DNA of 64,000 bases from an uncultured Chlorobiaceae bacterium (GTDB taxonomy: Bacteria; Bacteroidota; Chlorobiia; Chlorobiales; Chlorobiaceae): assembly GCA_903840935.1 (NCBI GenBank), contig CAIMHT010000019.1, forward strand, positions 1 to 64,000, given 5' to 3'. The notes below the pieces were generated by a model. That model ran no database searches. It saw nothing but the letters and a program-made list of their open reading frames with translations, and was not told the DNA's origin. Below are positions 1-9,161 of the stretch, piece by piece. Each line of letters opens with the position of its first letter. The first letter of the stretch is position 1. A program made the position numbers and the translations under genes.

Positions 1-1
1 A

Positions 2-130
2 GAAGTCCGGTCGCAAGTTGCAGCATGGGAGCAGGCACGGAACAACAAAAAATCGACGATCAAGTGGCGTTTTACAGCAGAAAAGGCGAGAATCAAACTG
101 TTGCATCTTTATCCGTCAATTGATGCATGA
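2..130 (+). pseudogene. 3' end of an IS630-family transposase, truncated by the window edge
   Basis: Frame 2 reads EVRSQVAAWEQARNNKKSTIKWRFTAEKARIKLLHLYPSIDA*, which resembles the C-terminus of IS630 transposases (WxFTxxxARIKLxxLYP). Confidence 0.7.
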
Positions 131-448
131 CGTGACACTAGGGTCGTATGGATCAATCGTTTTTGCCGAGGTTGTGTTGGTCGTTGTCACTTCAACAGCA
201 AAGGGCAGTTCGCTTTTGAGTTGATTTGCCATTGAGGAAACGAGGTCGGCAAGGAGAGCGGCGCAGCCATGTTGCCAACTCATTCGGCACAGGAGTGCTG
301 CACTGCCATGCTGCCAGCTCATTCGGCAACTGTCTCCACCAGTCCAGTCAGTTAACTCGTTTGATTCACTCGATATATGTGCGATATTCCAGTCAATTGT
401 CACGTCGCCGGTAACAAACACCGAGAGAGTATCGTTCTTTATTTGCAT
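116..448 (-). pseudogene. Possible N-terminal fragment of a conserved protein, with an internal 13-aa tandem duplication
   Basis: ORF of 110 aa (MQIKNDTLSVFVTGDVTIDWNIA...CRMSWQHGSAALLCRMSWQHGCAALLADLV...). Its C-terminal end overlaps the antisense of the transposase 3' end, which suggests truncation. Confidence 0.35.
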
Positions 449-965
449 GGTCAGTAAAATTGGATTTTTAGAAAATCTGCTGACTTCAGCGAAACGTCAT
501 CGTTCAGATTATTCGGAAGTAATGACTTAAACGCATGGATTTGTGCGAATACCAAAAAAATCAAGATTATTATTTCGGAAGGATCAAAAACAGGCACACT
601 TCAATGCAAGACAAAAAGTAAAACATAAGAGCTAAACGTATAACACTATGGTTAAAATAGCAAATATTCCGCAATTAGTTTCGTGATCTTCTGCGGGAGC
701 TTTTTGTTGTACTCCCTTTTCGTGCACAATATAAGAATTGGATTGGGGCGAAAGGAGGCTACCTTGACTTGCAAAAGGAGAGAAAAAATGGAGCAGAACC
801 AGGTTTATTATTCATTTTGTTTTTGTGTGTTAATAACGTATTTATAATTGGATGATCTGAAAGTTATTAAAGTTTTTTTTTCAAAGGCGGTTTGGTTTGC
901 TGTCGGTTTATATCGGTTGGTCGAAGCGCTCAATCTTTGGTAACAAATTTAACAGGATAATAACG

Positions 966-1217
966 ATGAAAAAGAAGATCTGGTTGGTTTTAGGAGTTGC
1001 CGGTATGCTTCTCGGTGTTCCCCATCTTGATGCTCAGGCTGTTGTCAAGGTTCAGATTGGAGCACGGGCTAATGTCGGGGTTGGAAGGGCACATCATCAT
1101 CATAATTACCGATATGTTCAATCTCGTCGATATCGCGATGAAAGACGGCGTCAGCGTGACATTGAGTATCGCCGACATCATCAACATCCAAAAAGTGGTA
1201 TAACTATAAAGCTTTAA
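966..1217 (+). CDS. Small secreted His/Arg-rich protein
   Basis: ATG at 966 gives MKKKIWLVLGVAGMLLGVPHLDAQA (signal peptide), followed by an HHHHNYRY...RRHHQHP-rich mature part. Confidence 0.6.
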   Translation: MKKKIWLVLGVAGMLLGVPHLDAQAVVKVQIGARANVGVGRAHHHHNYRYVQSRRYRDERRRQRDIEYRRHHQHPKSGITIKL

Positions 1218-1347
1218 TTGATTTGTCTTTTGCCGTTGCGCTGTTTTCAGGCCTTCATATCGTAAATCATGGAGATTTCTGTGGGAAAGGTTGTACAGTG
1301 CTTGATTGTTGTAATGGTTTTTTTTAATTCTAAAATTAATGGAACTG

Positions 1348-1494
1348 ATGAAAAAGATACTTTTTGCCGCTCTTGTTTTTTTGTTTGCCGGTTGCGCCTC
1401 TTATTTGCATGACAACTCCGGCCGTGACAAGCATTCTCCTCATCATGAAGAGGGGAGGGATGGCGGTGACAGGGAGCATCCGGGGACAAGGTAA
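1348..1494 (+). CDS. Small lipoprotein (48 aa)
   Basis: MKKILFAALVFLFAGCASYLHDNSGRDKHSPHHEEGRDGGDREHPGTR*; lipobox-like FAGC; immediately followed by a strong hairpin. Confidence 0.55.
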   Translation: MKKILFAALVFLFAGCASYLHDNSGRDKHSPHHEEGRDGGDREHPGTR

Positions 1495-1497
1495 GTT

Positions 1498-1548
1498 CAT
1501 TCAAACACAAAGCCCCGGCAGAGTTGCTCGGGGCTTTGTGTTTGAATG
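1498..1548. terminator. Perfect 20-bp inverted repeat, probable transcription terminator
   Basis: CATTCAAACACAAAGCCCCG / CGGGGCTTTGTGTTTGAATG with an 11-nt loop. Confidence 0.7.
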
Positions 1549-1659
1549 ATGGAAATAACCGGGGAAGAGAGTGCAGGATCATCATCAGAATTTGATGTTG
1601 TGCCAAAATCTTTCCGATTTTATGGCCCGGTTTTTCAGGTTGTTTCGCCTGAAAGTTTG

Positions 1660-2019
1660 TTATGGCCGAGTCCAGATTGAACCGCCGAAGCCGCCGGTTT
1701 TATAGGTGGCGGTTGCTTTATTCGGGGTATCAAGCCGAAGGATCAGGATTCCCTCCTGCATTATTGAGCCTTTTGGAACATCCGCCCAGCGTAGAATAAT
1801 CTGGTTCCCATCAATGTGGCCTGATGCGACATTAGACCATGCCGGACCAGTTGGAGAGCGCTCTCCAAACCAGAAAACCTCTTTTCCGAGCTGCCTTATG
1901 TAATAGCTTCCTCCGTCATTACTACTCCACTTGCCGGTAAGATCAGCGAAAGCAAGAGAAGGGAGCGAGAAGATGACAAGAAAAAGCAGCGTTTTCAGTT
2001 GTTTCATGATTACCTCCAT
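1660..2019 (-). CDS. Small secreted protein of unknown function
   Basis: 119-aa ORF with signal peptide MKQLKTLLFLVIFSLPSLAFA and a compact beta-rich remainder. Confidence 0.65.
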   Translation of the reverse strand: MEVIMKQLKTLLFLVIFSLPSLAFADLTGKWSSNDGGSYYIRQLGKEVFWFGERSPTGPAWSNVASGHIDGNQIILRWADVPKGSIMQEGILILRLDTPNKATATYKTGGFGGSIWTRP

Positions 2020-2331
2020 GGTTGGTGTTGGGAAAACGGGGGACGTAACCCCCCCCGAAACGGTAATGCTCCATTCTGACAGCGAGGGTGTATGAAAAAA
2101 AACTCAGTGCAGTGTATTAGAACATATATGAAGAGAGAGATAAAAACACTATTCGACGCTCAAGTGCCACAAAGGCCGTAAACACGGCGAAGGGCTTCGT
2201 GATAAGTGCTGAAAAAAGCCTTTTCAAGTTATAAAAAAAACAGATGGATCACGCAATTTTTTTCTCTTTTACGGCGTTTTCAGGGTTTTCCTTTTTTATA
2301 GGCATTCCGGATACTTTTTGCTGATTATGGT

Positions 2332-4020
2332 TCAAAACCGTTTTGCCGCCTGGACAAAAATCATGGGGGTGTCGGTGGGGTTGCTCTCACCGGCAATTTT
2401 CCATGCGCATGTTGCCTGCAGACTGTAGTTGCTGACATTGAACCATTTAATGCCAAACCCTGCACCGGTAAGGTTGCGGGTGTTCGTCTCGTTATCATTG
2501 GTTGGGTTGGCATGAAGACGGGCGTAGCCGTGGTCAACAAAAGCGCTGAGTTGCAGTGAGCCGGGTAGTTCTCCGAGAGAGCCAAGCAGGTAGCGCAGCT
2601 CGGTTGTTGCGACAACACCTTTGTCGGCGTATGATTCACCTCTTTGCCATGCACGTACCGCACTCGGTCCACCGAGGGAGAGCTGTTCCGAGCTGGTCAG
2701 GTTTTTGTTGGCCCACTGGCCATAGGCTCCTGCATAGAGAGAGAACCCATGAGAGATGCTCTGGCTGCGCCCAAGAGCCATGGTAATTTTTGAATAACCA
2801 CCGTTGGTGTGCAGCCCAACTGGTGCCTGGTCCATTGATAGCGCTTCGGAATCGTTAATATCGAGGCGTCCTCCGACAAAACCAAGCGAGAGTGAGGTTG
2901 AACCGCCGTTCAGAACGTCGTCCCTTTGGACTACGGTAAGGCCAGCCTGCCAGGAGAGGCTTTGACGGCTGTTTCTGAGTGGTATGCTCTCCATCCTGTC
3001 GTCAAACATGCTGCCTTCTGCGGCAACGGTTGCATTCACGATCAGGTTTCTCTGGCGTAAGAGCGGTTGGGTCACGCCAAGATTCAGGTTGTGGCCATTA
3101 CCGTCAGCGTTCAATGGTTCAAATAGCCCTCCCAACTGGTAGCTCACATAGCTATAGTTCACTCCGATCCTGGTTCCAGAGCGTGTTACCGGTATTGCAT
3201 AGCCTGCTTGTATATTCCGCAGATCTCCGGTTGTCGATGCTTGCATGCGCAGGGTGAACTGATCTCCAAGATGAAGGGGTGAGTAGAGTTCCATGGTGCC
3301 GCCAGCGTGATTCTCTCCGGTTGCATGGTTCCCGAAGTTGTCGAGGTCGAGTGAAAAGCTGTAGGGGCGACCTTCGGTGACTTCAAGGGTTGCCTGTGTT
3401 GTGCCGGGTCTGGAACCTGGTTCAAGCAGAATGCGGGAAGAAATATTGGGGAGTTCATTGACTCTCATTACCATGGAGGTAAGAGAATTCTCTTCAAGAG
3501 GTTGCTCGCAGGGTACCTCGTTGGCACGGCTTTCCAAAAGAGACTTCCGTATTCTTGTTTCAACTGGTTTTGTGTCCACAACTATTTTTTCCAGGAGACC
3601 TTCAACGACCTCAATGACAAGTGGCTCGCCTGGTTTTACCGTTTGCGGGGGGAAATACAGTGAAGCAAGGAAATACCCTTTTTTCCGGTAAGCATTGGTG
3701 ATTGTTGCGGTGGCATCATTCAGCCCGCTAAACGTCATTTCTTTACCGATGCAGTCCGACATAAGCGCAGACAGCTCGTCTCTGGAAAAGAGTGTGTTGC
3801 CCACAAACGTAAAACCAGTTACCTTGATCAGTGTCATGCCGCCAGTCTGTTTTTTTTGTGTGACTGGAGGTTGAAACGTCGGAGCCTCTTTTTGTGGCTC
3901 AAGGGATGGCGGGAGAGTACTCTCCCTGAGAAAACGGCCAGCATCGGGAACATCGGCAGCAAAAGCGCTGCTAACTGTAACAACTGATGCGAAGAGAAGA
4001 ATTTTCAGTGATGCCGTCAT
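2332..4020 (-). CDS. ShlB/FhaC/HecB-family two-partner secretion outer-membrane transporter (TpsB)
   Basis: Signal peptide from the ATG at 4020, POTRA-like N-terminal half, C-terminal beta-barrel (LGGPSAVRAWQRGE motif); directly downstream of the TpsA gene. Confidence 0.9.
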   Translation of the reverse strand: MTASLKILLFASVVTVSSAFAADVPDAGRFLRESTLPPSLEPQKEAPTFQPPVTQKKQTGGMTLIKVTGFTFVGNTLFSRDELSALMSDCIGKEMTFSGLNDATATITNAYRKKGYFLASLYFPPQTVKPGEPLVIEVVEGLLEKIVVDTKPVETRIRKSLLESRANEVPCEQPLEENSLTSMVMRVNELPNISSRILLEPGSRPGTTQATLEVTEGRPYSFSLDLDNFGNHATGENHAGGTMELYSPLHLGDQFTLRMQASTTGDLRNIQAGYAIPVTRSGTRIGVNYSYVSYQLGGLFEPLNADGNGHNLNLGVTQPLLRQRNLIVNATVAAEGSMFDDRMESIPLRNSRQSLSWQAGLTVVQRDDVLNGGSTSLSLGFVGGRLDINDSEALSMDQAPVGLHTNGGYSKITMALGRSQSISHGFSLYAGAYGQWANKNLTSSEQLSLGGPSAVRAWQRGESYADKGVVATTELRYLLGSLGELPGSLQLSAFVDHGYARLHANPTNDNETNTRNLTGAGFGIKWFNVSNYSLQATCAWKIAGESNPTDTPMIFVQAAKRF

Positions 4021-4093
4021 GGTGAACTCTATAAAATTTATGTACAAGTGAGTGTATACAGGTATGACAACCGGGAACATTTTTTTGAGGTTA

Positions 4094-7000
4094 TTATCCG
4101 ATTTTTATCACCAGAATCGAACGTGTCTGGTCACCAAACTGGTCTTTGGCGATCAGTTCTACTCTGTAGATACCTTTTGCCTCTTTTGGTGCTTTTCCGA
4201 TTATGACCTTTCGATCTGGATCAAATGTCATCCAGGAGGGTATTGATGAACCATTGACCGACTTCACTTCAAGGGAAATAACCGCGTCAGGATTGCTGTG
4301 GCGGAACAAATTGACAGGGAGAGGGAAAATAAAGACGGCATCAGCATCTTCGGGTACCTCTATCGTGTTGACGGCAATAAAACCACTCTTCTCTGATTTT
4401 TTTATGGCAGTATAAGCTGATATGGTATTGCTTTTGCTGATGGCGCTGATTGCCCGATTAAAGCTGTATACAATAGTTTCGCCGGTCAGCACGTTTCGCC
4501 CACTCTGCAGTGCATCAGCGAGCCAGTTGACTGTTGGATCGTTCATGCGTGGAATACCTATGGAGATAAAGCCATCGCCGGATTCACGAACATTGAGAGG
4601 AGGGTAGTTGCTATAGCTTGCTCCGTAGTGACGAAAGTCGACTGTCAATTCGCCTTTGATGATTGCGTCGGGATTGGCTGAATAGAGTAACCATCGAGCT
4701 GTTCCGGCGGTGGAGAGTATCGCATCGGCACTGTGGATGAAATCCTGACCAGCAAGAATAATGCTGCTGCCACTGGAAGCGCTCGCTGTGAGAGATCCTG
4801 ACGCAAGGTTAATGCCGGAACCGGCATTTGCCCCTGAGTTCACAGCGCTGATGGTGCGAGCAGTGATGGTGCGCAAGGTGACCTCACCGCTCTCCCTGTT
4901 GCTGTTGCCTGATCCGTCGCGCAGTTCGATGGTCACCTCTCCCGATCCTGCGTCGATGGTTGTGCCTGGGGCCATGGTGATTTCCGCCTTGCCTGTCGAA
5001 CGCGCGGTGTCAACGACTCCATTTGCCTGCCTGTCGTTGGATACCATGGTCAGGTTGCCGTTGTCGGTTGTGATATTTGCATTGATCAGAATGCTTTTCC
5101 CGGCATTCAGTTCAAGATTGCCCCCACTGCCCAGTGGGTTATTGGCAAGAATAGCTGAATTGATGATGATATCGTTATTGGCTTTCAGGATGACACGATC
5201 CCCTGCATTGATCAGTGCGGTTATCTGGCCAGGAGTGAAGTTGTTGTCCTTATCAGGCTTAAAGGAGTACTCCTGCTGCAAAGGATCACGCTCGGTGATT
5301 GGTGAAAGAATATCCACTTTGCCGGTTTTGTTTGACCAGTTACAAGAACTGACAACGAAACTTCCGGCCATGCTGCCTGCAGTAAGCGGTGTAATGCCGC
5401 CAATGCCCAGTTGATCCTCTTTATTGGAGCCCAGCAGACTGTTTGAAGAACTGATCTCCCCTTCCGTGCTGCCGAGTCCACTAAGCCAGGTTATTGCACC
5501 AGCATTGGTGATGGAGCCATTGTTCCATAGGGGCGAAGAGACGACGTAGCGGCCGTCTGGCAGGGCCGTCACTGTTCCAACATGATCGCCAGTTTTTGAT
5601 CCCACCAGACTGTTGGAAGAGCTTATTGCTCCGACAGTACCGCCCTGACCATTACCCCAAGTTACAGCACCGGCATTGGTGGTCGTCCCCTTGTCCCATT
5701 CCGTTGAAGATGTGACGTAATTCCCATTCATCAAAGCAGTTACCTTGTTCAATCCCGAAGCATCCGATCCTGCATAGTCATTATTGGTTGATCCCACCAG
5801 ACTGTTGGCGGCGCTGATTTCCCCTGCGGTAACGCCAACTCCACTGCACCAGGTTACCGCTCCCGCGTCGGTGACTGAACCATTGTCCCATCCGGGAGAA
5901 TTTACCACAAAATTACCATTCGTGAGGGGTGTTATGTTAAAGCGTGCGCCATCATTTATTGTCGAACCGGTCAGACTGTTGGCCGTGCTTATCGTCCCGA
6001 CAGTGCCGCCAAGCCCATTCCCCCAGGTTACAGCTCCGACGTCGATGGCCAATCCATTGTCCCAATTTGGCGAAGCAATAACGTAACACCCGTTAGTCAG
6101 CGCTGTGACTGTTGAACCAAGGGCATCCTTTGTCGTTGAACCAACCAGACTGTTGGACACGCTGATTTTTCCAACGGTACCGCCGACTCCAATTCCCCAG
6201 GTCACCGCTCCCGCGTCGGTGACTGAACCATTGTCCCATCCGGGAGAATTAACTACAAAGTGGCCATTGGTCAGTGCTGTGACATGAGATGACGTAAGGT
6301 CACCGGTTGCAGAACCAACCAGACTATTTGCTGCGCTTATCGTTCCAACTGTGCCGTTCACACCATCTCCCCATGTTACAGCACCTGCATCCGTGATTGC
6401 CCCATTGTCCCAGTTAGCGGAAGTAACGACGTAGTTTCCGTTGCTCAATGCTGTTACCTCTCCTCCAATCTTGTCCTCTTTTTTTGAACCGACCAGGCTC
6501 TTCGCCGCGCTGATTGTTCCGAAGGCACCGGAGGCTCCGTTCACAAGGGTCACCATACCCGCATTGGTGATTGAGCCACTGTCCCAGTTCGGTGCGCTAA
6601 TCACGTAATTCCCGTTCGTAAGAGCTGTTACGCTCCCAACCTGATCACCTGTTTTGGTGCCAACCAGGCTGTTTGCAGCGCTTATTACTCCTTTGGTGCC
6701 AGCAAAACCATCTCCCCAGGTAACCGCTCCGGCATTGGCGATGGTTCCCTTGTCCCATAGTAAGGTGGATACGACGTAATTTCCATTACTCAAGGCAGTT
6801 ACAGTTCCAGCCTTATCGTTTTTGCTGGAACCGGTGAGACTATTCGTTGCATTGATTACCCCGACCGTGCCGCCGAGTCCATTTCCCCAGGTAACTGCGC
6901 CGGCATCGGTGGCGGCCCCGTTGTCCCATCCTGGATTGCTGATTACGTAATTATTGTTAGTCAGTGCAATTACACTCGATGAGGCACCATCATTGGCTGA

Positions 7001-8869
7001 AGAGCCTACCAAGCTGTTGGTTTCGGAGACTATCCCGCTGAGACCTGTGGTTCCATCGATCCATGTGGCCGCACCGGCATCAGCCTTACCCGCATTCGAC
7101 CATTGATGTGTTAAGGTGACAGCATTGTTGTTGCTGCCGAGGGGGGTCAGCGTTTCTCCTACAAGGTCATTGGCGTTAGAACCGCAAAGCAATGAGAGTA
7201 AGGTGCCATCCGGCTTGTAGAGTCTGAGCGCACCAGCATCAGTTGCGACGAAGTCGTCGAGGGGGCTGGCAACAAGAATATTGCCGTTGCCCAGTTCAAG
7301 GATGGTGCCAGAGCCATGCTCGTCGCCTGTCGAGGGATTTGTGTCAGGCAGGGGAATAATGGAGAAGAGTGGGATAAATGTATTGGTATCAATGGTGATG
7401 TTTTGCGGATCAAGCAGCAGGAAGCCATTTTCACCATGAGGTGCGCCCGTCAAGACCTGACCGGAGAGGGTGAGTTTTTCATGACTGGATATCTCGACTT
7501 CTCCTCCGTTGCCACTGTTGCTGCCTCCCCTGGCCTCTATTGCACCGGCAAAAGTGGTGGAAAGTTCTGACCAGAGTGCCACAGTACCGCCGTTGCCGCT
7601 CTCAAGCGCGTTAGCTGTCAGTATGCTTGATTTTGTCACCGTGTTGGTTGCTGCATTAGCCATTGAGCCATCCTTGCCCTGCCAGCCACCACCGATAAAG
7701 ATGTCGCCTCCTCCACTTTGGCCATCAGATTCTATTCGGGCCCCGGCGATGAGTGTTTGGGGTGCCGTGAGGCTGATCTGGCCGCCCTCTCCGGCACGGC
7801 CGTTTGCACTGAGTATACCGGAGAGGTAGATATTCTCTCCGGCATTGATGTGAATCTGGCCGCCATTATCACCATCGGCCGACATCTTGCTTTCAGCAGT
7901 CTGCTCAACGCTGCCTGCCGCCTCGATTTGTATGATGCCGCCTCTTGTGCTGCTCTCAGCACTCCATCTGCCGGCATCGACAAGATTGTTTCCTCTTGTC
8001 TTGATGCCGGAAGCGGTGAACGAACCGGTGTTGATGATGGTGCCTCCTTCTATCAAGATGCTGCCATCGCGTTCTGTCATGCTGGCAGCACGCACGGTGC
8101 CACTGTTATTAACCACTGAAGCAAGCAGCTCACTGGCTGCCGGGGCGGTGATTACCACTGTTCCACCATCGGCTTCAATCACCCCATTGTTCTCAATCTG
8201 GACTTTATAGGCGCTTTTGTCAACTTTGATCGCCACCAGTCCGCCGGGGTCAATGTTGATAGTAATTTTCTCGCCAGCGGCCATTCCGGTTGTGCCTTTG
8301 GTGGTGACAAGGGTTCCACTGTTTTTGATGGTACTCTCTCCAATCAACCCGATAAATCCGCCATTCAGCAGCCCCTTATTAACCACTGAAGCTGTCGGGC
8401 CATTTTGGTAAAAGCTGTATTTTCCGGAGAGAAAGTCGTTGTCGCTTATTGCAAGAGTGGAGGCCACCAGCCCTCCAACATTGATGCTGGCCCCGGTAGC
8501 AAAAAGAATGCCATTTGGGTTCACCAGAAAGATTCGTCCGTTTGCTGTAAGTGTCCCGAATATTTCAGAAGTATCGTTTCCTGTAACCCGGTTGAGCAGG
8601 ATGGCGCGGGTGTCGGGCTGGGTAACGTTGACCGCTTCTCCACGGTCAATTCCAAAGGAGCTCCAGTTGATGATAGCACTATTGCTTTTCTGCTCAATCC
8701 TCATTGCTCTGGTCGATGGCGTGCTGATTGTCGCCTGCCCTGCATTTACAAAGCCCTCTATGGGCAGGGCAAAAGCGTGATAACCCGTCAACAACGAGAG
8801 TGTCACAACAGCAGTCTCAATCCAGTTATACCTGGCATTGCTCCCGATATGGCAACAGGCGGAGTTCAT
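4094..8869 (-). CDS. Filamentous haemagglutinin-like TpsA exoprotein with internal repeats
   Basis: 1591 aa; TPS domain (NSAIINWSSFGIDRGEAVNVTQP..ILNRVTGNDTSEIFGTLTANGRIFLVNPNGILFATGA); about 10 repeats of 57-58 aa; C-terminal cadherin/Ig-like segment. Confidence 0.93.
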   Translation of the reverse strand: MNSACCHIGSNARYNWIETAVVTLSLLTGYHAFALPIEGFVNAGQATISTPSTRAMRIEQKSNSAIINWSSFGIDRGEAVNVTQPDTRAILLNRVTGNDTSEIFGTLTANGRIFLVNPNGILFATGASINVGGLVASTLAISDNDFLSGKYSFYQNGPTASVVNKGLLNGGFIGLIGESTIKNSGTLVTTKGTTGMAAGEKITINIDPGGLVAIKVDKSAYKVQIENNGVIEADGGTVVITAPAASELLASVVNNSGTVRAASMTERDGSILIEGGTIINTGSFTASGIKTRGNNLVDAGRWSAESSTRGGIIQIEAAGSVEQTAESKMSADGDNGGQIHINAGENIYLSGILSANGRAGEGGQISLTAPQTLIAGARIESDGQSGGGDIFIGGGWQGKDGSMANAATNTVTKSSILTANALESGNGGTVALWSELSTTFAGAIEARGGSNSGNGGEVEISSHEKLTLSGQVLTGAPHGENGFLLLDPQNITIDTNTFIPLFSIIPLPDTNPSTGDEHGSGTILELGNGNILVASPLDDFVATDAGALRLYKPDGTLLSLLCGSNANDLVGETLTPLGSNNNAVTLTHQWSNAGKADAGAATWIDGTTGLSGIVSETNSLVGSSANDGASSSVIALTNNNYVISNPGWDNGAATDAGAVTWGNGLGGTVGVINATNSLTGSSKNDKAGTVTALSNGNYVVSTLLWDKGTIANAGAVTWGDGFAGTKGVISAANSLVGTKTGDQVGSVTALTNGNYVISAPNWDSGSITNAGMVTLVNGASGAFGTISAAKSLVGSKKEDKIGGEVTALSNGNYVVTSANWDNGAITDAGAVTWGDGVNGTVGTISAANSLVGSATGDLTSSHVTALTNGHFVVNSPGWDNGSVTDAGAVTWGIGVGGTVGKISVSNSLVGSTTKDALGSTVTALTNGCYVIASPNWDNGLAIDVGAVTWGNGLGGTVGTISTANSLTGSTINDGARFNITPLTNGNFVVNSPGWDNGSVTDAGAVTWCSGVGVTAGEISAANSLVGSTNNDYAGSDASGLNKVTALMNGNYVTSSTEWDKGTTTNAGAVTWGNGQGGTVGAISSSNSLVGSKTGDHVGTVTALPDGRYVVSSPLWNNGSITNAGAITWLSGLGSTEGEISSSNSLLGSNKEDQLGIGGITPLTAGSMAGSFVVSSCNWSNKTGKVDILSPITERDPLQQEYSFKPDKDNNFTPGQITALINAGDRVILKANNDIIINSAILANNPLGSGGNLELNAGKSILINANITTDNGNLTMVSNDRQANGVVDTARSTGKAEITMAPGTTIDAGSGEVTIELRDGSGNSNRESGEVTLRTITARTISAVNSGANAGSGINLASGSLTASASSGSSIILAGQDFIHSADAILSTAGTARWLLYSANPDAIIKGELTVDFRHYGASYSNYPPLNVRESGDGFISIGIPRMNDPTVNWLADALQSGRNVLTGETIVYSFNRAISAISKSNTISAYTAIKKSEKSGFIAVNTIEVPEDADAVFIFPLPVNLFRHSNPDAVISLEVKSVNGSSIPSWMTFDPDRKVIIGKAPKEAKGIYRVELIAKDQFGDQTRSILVIKIG
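5320..7170 (-). repeat. Tandem repeats of about 171-174 bp encoding NSLVGS..VTALTNGNYVV.SP.WDNG..TDAGAVTWG.G.GGTVG.ISAA
   Basis: About ten successive units are visible in the translated protein, each starting NSL[VT]GS. Confidence 0.9.
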
Positions 8870-9082
8870 GAGGTTTCCTGTGCGTTAGTGTAATAGTATG
8901 GCTGATATTACATCCTGATTGCGACACAAAAATTAATTTAATACAACTAAAATACAAAAAAAGATGGGAATTATTTGGGATTTTTTTAATGTCAGCAGTA
9001 AAACGGAGCTCTCTTTCCGCATCAACTTTCAAGGATTTTATGCGTTTGTTGTTGTTCCAGTGTGGATTACAGGTAAAACCGG

Positions 9083-9150
9083 TTTGACACACCCCTCTTT
9101 GGAGGAGAAACCAAAGACTGGTCGCTTACCTGCAAAGAGGGTGTGTCAAA
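9083..9150. repeat. Inverted repeat with near-perfect 18-19 nt arms (TTTGACACACCCCTCTTTG / CAAAGAGGGTGTGTCAAA)
   Basis: Arms read directly, loop about 31 nt; lies between the aroC stop and the tpsA start. Confidence 0.75.
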
Positions 9151-9161
9151 AGGTCAGAGGG

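Noticed and set aside
4761-5414. 217-aa plus-strand ORF
   Set aside because: Antisense to the TpsA gene; composition follows the repeat structure.
5320-7170. Periodic DNA resembling a repeat array (CRISPR-like spacing considered)
   Set aside because: Period of about 171-174 bp with diverged, in-frame units inside a single ORF; coding repeats, not CRISPR.
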